DNA from: Akkermansiaceae bacterium
Lineage (GTDB): Bacteria; Verrucomicrobiota; Verrucomicrobiia; Verrucomicrobiales; Akkermansiaceae
Assembly: GCA_903934285.1 (NCBI GenBank)
Contig: CAIZNN010000250.1
Location: 1-45,130 of the forward strand
DNA: 45,130 nt
Reading direction: 5' to 3'
Shown here piece by piece: positions 1 to 7,465 of the stretch. The position numbers and the translations under genes are program-made. Position 1 is the first letter of the stretch, and the number at the start of each line of letters is the position of its first letter. The notes below the pieces were generated by a model. The model did no database searches. It saw nothing but the letters and a program-made list of their open reading frames with translations, and was not told where the DNA came from.

Positions 1-783
1 GCCGGCCGCAAAGGTCACGGTGCCGGTGGAGGCGCTGAAGCCCGCCGCCCCGCTCTGGGCGTAGTCGGTGCCGAAGGTTGCCGAGCCGGCGACGGTGAAG
101 CTGGCTGTTAGGGCGGCGGCCGTGGCTCCGCTGCGGGTGAAGGTGTACACGAGATTGGCCGCCGCGTCCTCGGCGACACTGGCGGGCGATACCGCCACAC
201 TCACCGTGGTCGCCGCGACAGCGGGAGTCCACCCGACCGACAAGCTGGTGAAATTCGGGGCTTGAGTGAGCGTGCCCGATGAGTAGCTGTTGGCACCCTT
301 GGTCCAAGGGATGCCGCCGGTGGTCACCGGTCCTTGTCCGTCGACATCTTCCGCGTATTGAATCCAGACCTTGTAGTTACCGTCCGGGAGGGTGTTGCCA
401 CTGGCATCCTTGCAACTCCAAACCTGCGTGAACGGGCTGTCGGGTGCGGCGTAAGTGGTGGCGGTGGCACCGGTGAAACCATCCACGCCCGGTGTGAAGT
501 TGGTTGAACTTGTCGCCAAACTGGCGGCGGCATACCAACTGCCGCAATGGTTGTTCCAATCGGTGCCCCGGGGTTCGCTCGATTGCCTGCGAATCGTCCG
601 CACAAATGCTCCCGTGGTCGCATTGGTCACCCAAACCACCGCCCAATGATCGGGCCCGGATCCCGTGTTCTTGATCGTCGCCGTTAGGGTGAGGTTGCCC
701 GCCGTTTGCGCCATGAGCGGCGGCGTGATGAGCAATGTGGCGAGCGCCACGGCGCGGAACAGGGGAAGTAAGATGCGGTTCAT
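1..783 (-). CDS. Secreted DUF2271-like / Calx-beta repeat protein (3' end outside window)
   Basis: The frame is open from ATG at 783 to the left edge, so only the first 261 residues are visible. It starts with a signal peptide (MNRILLPLFRAVALATLLIT, cut near PLMAQ). Residues about 25-160 resemble DUF2271: a beta-rich stretch with WAVVWVTNATTGAFVRTI, then DGFTGATATTY, then VWSCKDASGNTLPDGNYKVW. Residues about 185-261 begin a Calx-beta repeat (SVAVSPASVAEDAAANLVYT, then GSATFGTDY). Calx-beta repeats often come in series in large extracellular adhesin-like proteins, so this is probably the start of a long secreted or surface protein. An AT-rich patch at 868-900 just upstream may hold its promoter. 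The exact function is unknown. Confidence 0.75.
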   Translation of the reverse strand, partial: MNRILLPLFRAVALATLLITPPLMAQTAGNLTLTATIKNTGSGPDHWAVVWVTNATTGAFVRTIRRQSSEPRGTDWNNHCGSWYAAASLATSSTNFTPGVDGFTGATATTYAAPDSPFTQVWSCKDASGNTLPDGNYKVWIQYAEDVDGQGPVTTGGIPWTKGANSYSSGTLTQAPNFTSLSVGWTPAVAATTVSVAVSPASVAEDAAANLVYTFTRSGATAAALTASFTVAGSATFGTDYAQSGAAGFSASTGTVTFAAG

Positions 784-1078
784 CGATGGTTGAGTTTTCG
801 GGGTTTCCAGCCTCCCAACCAGCCCGGTCAGGTCGCATCCGGAAATCACTATCTTCTTTTCCGCCCCTAGCAAGAAAAATATTTATTTTTTTCCGTATCG
901 ATGTGCCATGGCGGCAGGCGTCGCAGCGGGGCCACGCCTCAGACGCAAGGCGCCGAGGCGAGGAATTTGAGCTGGCGACAAGGCACGGCCGGTTGCAAGG
1001 GCTGTGGCGCCGCCGCCTGGCCGGCCCGGATCGAGACGCTGGGCGTGGGGGGATTGACCCCGGGCGCCGGTCGCACGG

Positions 1079-3376
1079 TCACCGCGACGGGGCCGCCGCT
1101 GGCCGCGCGGCGGCCCCCGGATCAGTTAGACTGCGCGCCTGCTCAAAGGTGGGCAGCGGGCGGAAATCCGGCAAGGCGGCATGGCTGAGGTTGCGGCGGC
1201 CCCAGTAGCTGCCATAGTATTGGCAGTTGGTGTCCAGCCAGGTGGTGATGCGCACGCGCTCGGCAAGGCTGAGGCGAATCTTCTGGTGGACCTCAGCGAG
1301 GTGGCGCGCCCGCTCCGCCTGCTTGGGGTCGGCGAGGTGGACCGCGCCGGGCGCCAGCATGGCCACCAGCACGCTGGCATGGGAGCCGAGGGACTTGGCC
1401 GGCAAATACGCCACATTGCCGGTCTTGGGATGGTTTTCGCCGATGACCGGCCCTAACACCCGATGTGTGTCCGGCAGCAGGTTTTCGTACGACACATTGA
1501 ACAAAGTGGTCGGGGTGCCGCTGAGATTGAGGTTGCCCTTGGGGGCGTCCCCGCCGTGGCACTCGAGGCAATGCCGGTCCCAGACCGGCTGGACATCGGC
1601 GGCATAATCCAGCGCCCGGTGGCCATCGGCCTCGCCGGGTTGCGGCCCGGGCAGCGAGGGTGGGCGCAGCATGGCGGCGCGCGCGCCTAACACGATTTTC
1701 GCGGCCGCGCTTTGTGGCACCTCGTGGCAGCCCACACACCCGCGCGCCTCGCCTGGCATGTAGTTGACAAAGGTGCGCTCGGTTTGCAGCGCCAGATGGT
1801 TTTTGTCCAACACCTGCAGCATGATGTTGGCGCCGGCCGGAACCACAAAGCTCGCCGAGCCATCGGCCTCCACCGGCACGATGCCATGTTGCACCTTGAG
1901 CGCCAGATGGGTGGCCTTGGTGATGCATGCATGTTGTTGGTCGTATTCATCGCCACCCCAGCGGCGGCGTGCCGCCCACGGCCGCGGCACCTGCTCGAGA
2001 ATGCGCAGGTAGGCCGCCTCGCCGCGCGCCACGTTCTCCAACCCGTGATAGACATCACTGACCATGCACAGCGCCTGGTTTTTCGCCGCCAACGGTTGGT
2101 TCACCGACATGGCAGTCACCGGCGGGGTCGCGCGCGGCCTCACCGGATAGGGCAGCCAGCACGAGATCGCGCCATCCCGATAGAGCGGGGTGACCTCGCC
2201 GCGGTCATTGAGCAGGCCCAGGCCATAGCCATTGGCCGCATGCCACGGCGGCCCTGCGGGCTTGTGCGCAACCAGGAACAAGCTGTCAGATAATGGATAG
2301 GGGTCCTTGAACAACGGCCCGCGGCCTTGGCCGTCATTTGCCCACGACCCGTCCGGCTGGCGGAACGCAAAGCCACCTTCGCCCTGGATGTCAATGTCCG
2401 GCGTCATGTAAGTCATCGGTTCCCGGCTGCGGATGTCGCGGTTCATGTCGAGCCGGATGACGGTGCCCAAGCCATTCTGCGGAAAATGCGGCGTGCCCAG
2501 CACCACATAATGATTGGCGGCCTGCGGAATCGGCCGGCCATAAATCAAGGTGGGCGGCAGCGCGATGTTGTTGCCGAAAACCTCGGCGGAGCCAGACCCG
2601 TCCGGCCGCATCGCCCAGAGGCCTTTGACGCTGACGGCCCCCTTGTCCACGTACTCCCAGCGCGTGTAGAGGAGCCGTCCGTCGGGCAGCACCACGGGTG
2701 CCGCCTCGCTCACGGCACTGTTGCTCAACTTGCACAGCTGGCCGCCGTCCTTATCCATCCGATAGAGCACGGTCGTCGTCAGGTTGTCACTCCCGTCGCA
2801 GAGAATGCTGTATTGGCAGCGGGTGGAAATAAACGCAATGCCCCCGTCCGGAAGATAACACGGCTGCATGTCGTCGGTGCCGTGATGATACTGCCCGTCG
2901 ACGCGGAATTTCCGCGCCAACTCCGCCTCGTCGGCTTGGGGAAAGGTCAGTTGCCGCAGGCCGGTGCCATCGAGGTTCACCTCATAAATCCGGTAGCCGT
3001 CCTGCGCGCCTTGTTTCCAGGCAAACACCACCCGCCGCGCGTCAAACGACAGGTCGAAGCGCTCAAACACCCCGCCCTTCAGAGCGGGAAGCAGTTCCCT
3101 AACCGATCCGTCGTGCAGGTTCAGCAGGCAAAGGTTGCCGCCCGGCAGCCAGGCACTGTTGATGAATTCGGTGTAATAGTGATTGGCATTGTAGGTGTGC
3201 CGCTTGACGAAGAGCAGCTGCTCAAAGCCCAGCTTGCCGCCCGCGCCCACGCCCGCGCCGGGCTCGGCGGCCGCGCCGGGCTCGGCGGCCGCGGCGCGCT
3301 GCGCCGCAACCAGCGCGAGCACACCCAGCACCCAACCTAACAACCACTGGCAGCGCCATGTTGTGAATCCGTTCAT
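1079..3376 (-). CDS. HzsA-related secreted di-haem cytochrome c with beta-propeller
   Basis: 765 residues from the ATG at 3376, chosen because it starts a clean signal peptide (MNGFTTWRCQWLLGWVLGVL). The first two thirds hold propeller-like repeats (DGSVRELLPALKGG, GRLLYTRWEYVDKG, LWAMRPDGSGS). Two c-type haem motifs follow: CVGCH near residue 545 and CLECH near residue 602. This layout matches proteins called HzsA-related, which resemble the alpha subunit of anammox hydrazine synthase and are common in Verrucomicrobiota and Planctomycetes. True hydrazine synthase is known only from anammox bacteria with its partner subunits. None is nearby, so hydrazine synthesis should not be inferred. A periplasmic redox role is likely, substrate unknown. 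It is the last gene of a minus-strand block, 26 bp after the propeller gene at 3403. Confidence 0.8.
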   Translation of the reverse strand: MNGFTTWRCQWLLGWVLGVLALVAAQRAAAAEPGAAAEPGAGVGAGGKLGFEQLLFVKRHTYNANHYYTEFINSAWLPGGNLCLLNLHDGSVRELLPALKGGVFERFDLSFDARRVVFAWKQGAQDGYRIYEVNLDGTGLRQLTFPQADEAELARKFRVDGQYHHGTDDMQPCYLPDGGIAFISTRCQYSILCDGSDNLTTTVLYRMDKDGGQLCKLSNSAVSEAAPVVLPDGRLLYTRWEYVDKGAVSVKGLWAMRPDGSGSAEVFGNNIALPPTLIYGRPIPQAANHYVVLGTPHFPQNGLGTVIRLDMNRDIRSREPMTYMTPDIDIQGEGGFAFRQPDGSWANDGQGRGPLFKDPYPLSDSLFLVAHKPAGPPWHAANGYGLGLLNDRGEVTPLYRDGAISCWLPYPVRPRATPPVTAMSVNQPLAAKNQALCMVSDVYHGLENVARGEAAYLRILEQVPRPWAARRRWGGDEYDQQHACITKATHLALKVQHGIVPVEADGSASFVVPAGANIMLQVLDKNHLALQTERTFVNYMPGEARGCVGCHEVPQSAAAKIVLGARAAMLRPPSLPGPQPGEADGHRALDYAADVQPVWDRHCLECHGGDAPKGNLNLSGTPTTLFNVSYENLLPDTHRVLGPVIGENHPKTGNVAYLPAKSLGSHASVLVAMLAPGAVHLADPKQAERARHLAEVHQKIRLSLAERVRITTWLDTNCQYYGSYWGRRNLSHAALPDFRPLPTFEQARSLTDPGAAARPAAAPSR

Positions 3377-3402
3377 CTGCCTGGACGGGCCGGGGTGGGC
3401 GT

Positions 3403-4353
3403 TTATTGGGCGGGCGCCAGCACGGAGGAGGTGTCGGTATGCAGCACGTTGGTGTCGAGGCCGTCGAGCACGATGACCCCGTGGAGGGTGCCGGCGCGCT
3501 GCGGGTCGTGCCATTGCCAGACGATCTTGCCGGCCGTGTCGAACTCTAGCAGCTGCGGCGCCTTGTCGCTATCGGTGGCACCGTGGCCGGTCCAATTGCA
3601 GACCACGAGGTTGCCGGTCTTGAGCACCTGCATGCCGGCGAAAAAATTCAGCAACAGCCCGGGCGGCCCGGGCTGGCCGCCGAGTTTGCGCAGCAGCTTG
3701 CCGGTGCCGTCGAGTTCTTCGATGGCGGCGCCGTAGCCGTCGGCCACCAGCAAATTCTTGTTGGGAAGTTCCAGCACCTGATAGTTGTGGCGCGCGGCGG
3801 GCAGGGACAAGTTGCGCAGGATGGAGCCGTGCAGGTCGGCTTCGATGACCTTGCTGGCATTGCCCTCCATGGCGCCGAAGAGCAGGGTGCCGCGCGGTGA
3901 CAGGCGCAACAGCCGCAAGCTGTTGAGCTGCGGAAACGTGCAGGTGCGGAGCTGCTTGTCAGACGCGTCGAGTTCGTAAAACGTGATGGCGTTGTTCTGG
4001 TTGCAGCCGATGACGGTGCGGCCGTCGGCGAGCCGCCGCACTGAGGTGGCGCCGCCCAGACAATCCCGTTTGACTTCCTTGACCCCGAGGCGGGTTTTGA
4101 GGTCATATTCGCGGTAGCCGCTGTCGGTGTTGGTGAGCAGCTTGCCGCCGCCGATCAATTGCAGGTCGCGGTGTTTTTCCGGGGTCTTGAGCGTCCAGTC
4201 CTGCGACGGGTCGAACTGGTCCACATAGAGCAATTGGCCGCGCGACTCGTCGGCCGCTAGAAAGCGATGTTGGATCGGGTCCGCCGCGCGCAGGGCAGGG
4301 GACAACAGGCAGCAGGCGAGCAGGATGGTGGTGATAACTTGGGGACGTTTCAT
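3403..4353 (-). CDS. Secreted beta-propeller (PQQ-like repeat) protein
   Basis: 316 residues with a signal peptide (MKRPQVITTILLACCLLSPA, cut near LRAAD). Short repeats of about 45 residues end in patterns such as GGKLLTNTDSGYREYD, DGRTVIGCNQNNAITFYELD and NKNLLVADGYGAAIEELDGT. This is typical of PQQ-like or NHL-like propellers in which each blade ends with a hydrophobic strand and a D/G turn. There is no haem motif or visible catalytic signature. It lies 26 bp upstream of the HzsA-related gene and 21 bp downstream of the Ldh2-type oxidoreductase, so it probably belongs to the same transcript. It may bind a substrate or cofactor or scaffold the di-haem protein; that is inference. Confidence 0.75.
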   Translation of the reverse strand: MKRPQVITTILLACCLLSPALRAADPIQHRFLAADESRGQLLYVDQFDPSQDWTLKTPEKHRDLQLIGGGKLLTNTDSGYREYDLKTRLGVKEVKRDCLGGATSVRRLADGRTVIGCNQNNAITFYELDASDKQLRTCTFPQLNSLRLLRLSPRGTLLFGAMEGNASKVIEADLHGSILRNLSLPAARHNYQVLELPNKNLLVADGYGAAIEELDGTGKLLRKLGGQPGPPGLLLNFFAGMQVLKTGNLVVCNWTGHGATDSDKAPQLLEFDTAGKIVWQWHDPQRAGTLHGVIVLDGLDTNVLHTDTSSVLAPAQ

Positions 4354-4374
4354 GGCGGGTGGTTTGCTGGGATG

Positions 4375-5472
4375 TTAGGCGTGCGGTGCGGCCGCGAGGG
4401 TGGCGAGCTCCCAGGGCGGGAGCCCGAGCCCGGCAGCTAGTTCATTGAACTCGGCGATTTCCGCCGCGGTGAACAACAGGCCGCCGGCCGCATCGGAGCG
4501 CTGGCGCGCGGCGGCTTCCAGTTGGCCCGGCAGCATGGCGCCGGCGTTGCCGTGGCCGAGGATGTCGGCGAGGACGGCGGCGAGATTGTCGGCCTGGCTG
4601 CGGCCACAGGCGAAGTTGGCGCCGGACAGGGCGTCGGGATGGATGACTTGGAAATAGAACACCGGGGTGTTTTTCTCGCCGGGGGCCGGGATGGGGCGGC
4701 CGCGCAGGGTGGGCAGCGAGCCGCCGATGAGGCCGCCGAAAATCTCGTTGAGGAGCGACAGCCCGTAGCCCTTGTGGCCGCCGAAGGGCAGCAGCGACGC
4801 CACCAGATTGGGATCGGTGGTGGGGTTGCCCGCGGCATCCACCGCGGCCCCCGGCGGCAGCGATTTGCCTTCGCGCTGGAGCGCCTGGACCCGCCCCATG
4901 GCCACCGTGGAGGTGGCCCAATCAATGACAATGGGAAACCCGTTAGCCTGCGGGGCGGGAATGCCCCACGAGTGCGGGTTGGTGCCGAGGGTGGGAAATT
5001 TGCCGCCGAAGGGCACCACTTCCGCCAGCGCGGAGGTGCAGTTGGTGTAGGCGAAATAGCCGCGCTCAGCGGCGGCCATGACGTAGCCGCCGCCCCACAG
5101 ATAGTGGAAGGCATTGTCCACGGCAATTTGCGCAATGCCGAACTGGTCGGCCAGTTCGATGGCGCGCTCGATCGCCCGATAGGCCACCGACTGGCCGAGT
5201 TTTTTGTTAGCATTCCAGCGTTCCGAGGCGGCGAAGCGGCTGGGCAGCACGGTGATTTGCGCGGCGGGGACGCAGCCGCCGACGCCCGACCCGAACAAGT
5301 CGTCGAGGTGCAGCGCCTTGAGGGCGTGGTGGGTGCGGATGCCGTGGCGGGCCGCTTCGGCGGCGAGTTGGGTGCCTTCGGCCGCTTCCGCGGCGGTGAA
5401 GCCGCGGGCTTGATAGGCCCGGCTCACAAGCAGGTCGTGGGCGGCGCGGGGGATGACGAAGAAGGCGCTCAT
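4375..5472 (-). CDS. Ldh2-type (malate/L-lactate dehydrogenase family) oxidoreductase
   Basis: 365 residues, the usual length for this family of NAD(P)H-dependent 2-oxoacid/ketoacid reductases (malate, L-lactate, ureidoglycolate, 2,3-diketo-gulonate). Family features are the N-terminal helical domain with GIRTHHALKALHL, the cofactor region AVDNAFHYLWGGGYVMAAAE, GTNPHSWGIPAP, and LLPFGGHKGYGLSLLNEI near the C-terminus. There is no signal peptide, so it should be cytoplasmic. Substrate cannot be read from sequence. The start ATG at 5472 sits only 8 nt after seven copies of a 5-bp tandem repeat and has no Shine-Dalgarno site. It lies between a LolA-like gene (107 bp upstream) and a secreted propeller (21 bp downstream). 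Confidence 0.85.
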   Translation of the reverse strand: MSAFFVIPRAAHDLLVSRAYQARGFTAAEAAEGTQLAAEAARHGIRTHHALKALHLDDLFGSGVGGCVPAAQITVLPSRFAASERWNANKKLGQSVAYRAIERAIELADQFGIAQIAVDNAFHYLWGGGYVMAAAERGYFAYTNCTSALAEVVPFGGKFPTLGTNPHSWGIPAPQANGFPIVIDWATSTVAMGRVQALQREGKSLPPGAAVDAAGNPTTDPNLVASLLPFGGHKGYGLSLLNEIFGGLIGGSLPTLRGRPIPAPGEKNTPVFYFQVIHPDALSGANFACGRSQADNLAAVLADILGHGNAGAMLPGQLEAAARQRSDAAGGLLFTAAEIAEFNELAAGLGLPPWELATLAAAPHA

Positions 5473-5480
5473 GGGTGAGG

Positions 5481-5515
5481 GCAGGGCAGGGCAGGGCAGG
5501 GCAGGGCAGGGCAGG
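5481..5515. repeat. Pentanucleotide tandem repeat (GCAGG x7) in the leader of the Ldh2-type gene
   Basis: Seven exact copies of GCAGG on the plus strand, ending 8 nt before the start codon of the minus-strand oxidoreductase. As transcribed, the leader therefore reads (CCTGC)7. A 5-bp unit is not a multiple of 3, so slippage would change leader length and ribosome-site spacing without altering the protein. It could be a contingency locus or simply a neutral microsatellite. Confidence 0.9.
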
Positions 5516-5579
5516 GGCGCAAGAATGAGGGCAGGCGCGCCGCTGTCGAGGCCGGAGCAAGCCCGCGGGCGGATTGGCT

Positions 5580-6302
5580 CTAACGCAAGCCCTGCGGCTT
5601 GGTTTTCTTGGGCTTGGCAAAGACCAGATTGGTGATGGATAGGCGGCGGCCGCTGGCGGGGTCGTGGGTGGCCACCTGCATTTTTTCCAAGGTCCAGACC
5701 TTGTCGCTGACCTGCATGACATCCTGCACCTGGAATTCTTTGGCGAGGCCGCCGTTTTTGTCGTAGCCCTGGATGCGCATGAAGGCGCCGTATTTCTTGT
5801 GCACCCAGACATAAACGGCGACGTAGCGCCCGGCACTGTCTAGCGGCTTGTCGAGCCGCAGTTTATAACACGGCTCGCCGTTGATGGACTCCTCGGCCTC
5901 GAGCTTCGGGTTCGGCCAATAGAAAAACCGCAGCGCCAGGTCCTCGTAGGTCACGTCGGTGCCGGCGATGGGCTGGACCAGTTTGGCATCGGGGAAACGC
6001 ACCGTCTTGCCGTCGATGATCTCAAACAAATCAAACGAATTGTCATTGAGCCGCAGGTGATAGATCTGCGGCGCGCCCTGGCCATCCTCGAATTGGAACT
6101 GGATGTCCTTGCCTTTCAAAAACAGGGTGACGGGGATGGATCGGCCGTCTTTTTTCAAATTGCCACTCAGCCCGGCGTCGAGCTTGGTGAGGCTCGCCGC
6201 CATCCGCGCCCCCTCGAGAATGGCTTTCGCGTCAGGGGCCTGCCCGCGCACGACTCCGGTGGCAAGCAAGGCGATGGCAAGCACGGTGAATGGCAAATGC
6301 AT
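5580..6302 (-). CDS. LolA-like outer-membrane lipoprotein-sorting family protein
   Basis: 240 residues from the ATG at 6302, preferred over a longer frame because it gives a good signal peptide (MHLPFTVLAIALLATGVVRG). The mature part starts APDAKAILEGARMAASLTKL and continues with alternating strands, YEDLALRFFYWPNP, INGEPCYKLRLDKP, YVWVHKKYGAFMRIQGYDKN and KVWTLEKMQVATHD. This pattern fits the periplasmic family annotated as outer membrane lipoprotein-sorting protein, which shares the LolA/LolB half-barrel fold. It is the first gene of the minus-strand block 6302-1079 and is divergent from the gene at 6476. Possible roles are chaperoning a lipid or lipoprotein, or serving the secreted neighbours; the ligand is not predictable. 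Confidence 0.75.
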   Translation of the reverse strand: MHLPFTVLAIALLATGVVRGQAPDAKAILEGARMAASLTKLDAGLSGNLKKDGRSIPVTLFLKGKDIQFQFEDGQGAPQIYHLRLNDNSFDLFEIIDGKTVRFPDAKLVQPIAGTDVTYEDLALRFFYWPNPKLEAEESINGEPCYKLRLDKPLDSAGRYVAVYVWVHKKYGAFMRIQGYDKNGGLAKEFQVQDVMQVSDKVWTLEKMQVATHDPASGRRLSITNLVFAKPKKTKPQGLR

Positions 6303-6397
6303 GGCCGCAGGGTGGCCGGTCAGCGCGCCGTGGACAAGCCCCGAGCGCGGGATGTTGCAAAATTTTGGTGGGGGGCGGCCGGGATTTTTTTCAAATC

Positions 6398-6428
6398 TTG
6401 CATTTTGGAGCTTGCTGCCTGGTAAAAT
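6398..6428 (+). promoter_or_regulatory. Possible sigma70-type promoter
   Basis: TTGCAT at 6398-6403 and TAAAAT at 6423-6428, separated by 19 bp. They lie in the 173-bp divergent gap and point at the gene starting at 6476. The spacing is longer than the ideal 17 bp, so this is tentative. Confidence 0.35.
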
Positions 6429-6475
6429 GCGGCCTTGGATGCAGCGCAGCAACCCCCGAGCCGTTTTGTATTCCC

Positions 6476-7465
6476 ATGAGTCTTCGCACGCAGCTAACGG
6501 ATATTTTGCCATCATTGCTTCCCAGCAATCCCGTTGATTCCATCAAGGGGACGGAACTGATACGCGTCACCCGCCTGCAACTGGTAGGCAACTATTCGGA
6601 TGCGTCGCTGCGGTATCATTTCTCGATCATGTCGTGTGATCCGGGTTCGCCCATCGCCAAGGTGGAAAAGGGCCAGGGCTACTATCGGCGCAGCGCGCCG
6701 CTGCCGGCCCTCTCGGGGGCGCAGGAATTGCTCTCGCTGATCCAAGGCCGGCTCGACGACCTGTCAACCGACCCGGCGGAGATGGACAACGCGATGTTGC
6801 GCAATCGCAAGTTCCGGGCGGTGGTGACGCGCTACTTTGAAATCAACGGGCGCTTTCCGTTTGTTTTCCGCCAGGCCTTTGCCAAGGATTCGCCCTTGGG
6901 CAATTTGTGGAAATATCCCGAACTGGTGCTCGTCGATTGGGAGACCGGAGGCTCGCCGGATGAGGAGATGACGCTGGATGAAACCATGCTCGCGCTCAAG
7001 CAACGGTTGGGCATTCCGCCGTTCCGCTTGCACGCGGCACGCTTGCGCATCCAACCGTCGCTGCAAACCTATCGCGAGGATTTTTTCCAAACCCTGGCCG
7101 TGTCAATGTGGGCACAGGGCGGCGAGTTGGTCTATGCCGCGCCTATCCAGGATGAGGCGCTGGCCGATGGCTTGCGCCGCCTCGGCGCCAACTTCGGCGT
7201 GGGCGTCACCTCGTTCGGCCTCACTGCCGAGGCGTTGGATGAACTGCCGCGGCCGGAGAATATTCTCAATGCCCATCCCGTCGAGAGCGATGCCATCATG
7301 GCCAAACTCGATATCAACCGCATCTCCGCTCCCAAGTCGCGTCCGCATCTGGATTGGGCGGCCCTCACCACGATGCGCAACGAATCCGGCGAAGCGGAAA
7401 AACTCATCCAATGGCTCACCCGTTGCATTGACGGGCGGTGCGCCGAAGCGTTCAAGGACGAGTGA
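6476..7465 (+). CDS. HARE-HTH/COG2958-like protein of unknown function
   Basis: 329 residues from ATG at 6476; the frame is open further upstream, but that extension is low-quality sequence reaching into the divergent gene. The N-terminus (LTDILPSLLPSNPVDSIKGT, then ELIRVTRLQLVGNYSDASLR, YHFSIMSCDPGSPIAKVEKG and QGYYRR) looks like a small winged-helix (HARE-type) module, as in the COG2958/HrgA-like family. The C-terminal half includes ELVLVDWETG, RLRIQPSLQTYREDFFQTLA and a long C-terminal helix. The ELVLVDWE segment recalls nuclease-like folds, but no full PD-(D/E)xK signature is visible. No signal peptide, so cytoplasmic. Its stop codon overlaps the next gene's GTG start by 4 bp, implying translational coupling to a PanE-type reductase. 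Confidence 0.6.
   Translation: MSLRTQLTDILPSLLPSNPVDSIKGTELIRVTRLQLVGNYSDASLRYHFSIMSCDPGSPIAKVEKGQGYYRRSAPLPALSGAQELLSLIQGRLDDLSTDPAEMDNAMLRNRKFRAVVTRYFEINGRFPFVFRQAFAKDSPLGNLWKYPELVLVDWETGGSPDEEMTLDETMLALKQRLGIPPFRLHAARLRIQPSLQTYREDFFQTLAVSMWAQGGELVYAAPIQDEALADGLRRLGANFGVGVTSFGLTAEALDELPRPENILNAHPVESDAIMAKLDINRISAPKSRPHLDWAALTTMRNESGEAEKLIQWLTRCIDGRCAEAFKDE

Noticed and set aside
735-1208. Overlapping plus-strand frames in the gap before the HzsA-related gene
   Set aside because: No family pattern, and they overlap starts or ends of genes on the opposite strand.
2327-3340. Long plus-strand open frame opposite the HzsA-related gene
   Set aside because: It has no start context or recognisable domain, and its composition is that of the antisense of a GC-rich gene.
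1079-3376. Hydrazine synthase and anammox metabolism
   Set aside because: Only an alpha-like single protein is present, with no beta/gamma subunits nearby; relatives are common in non-anammox bacteria.
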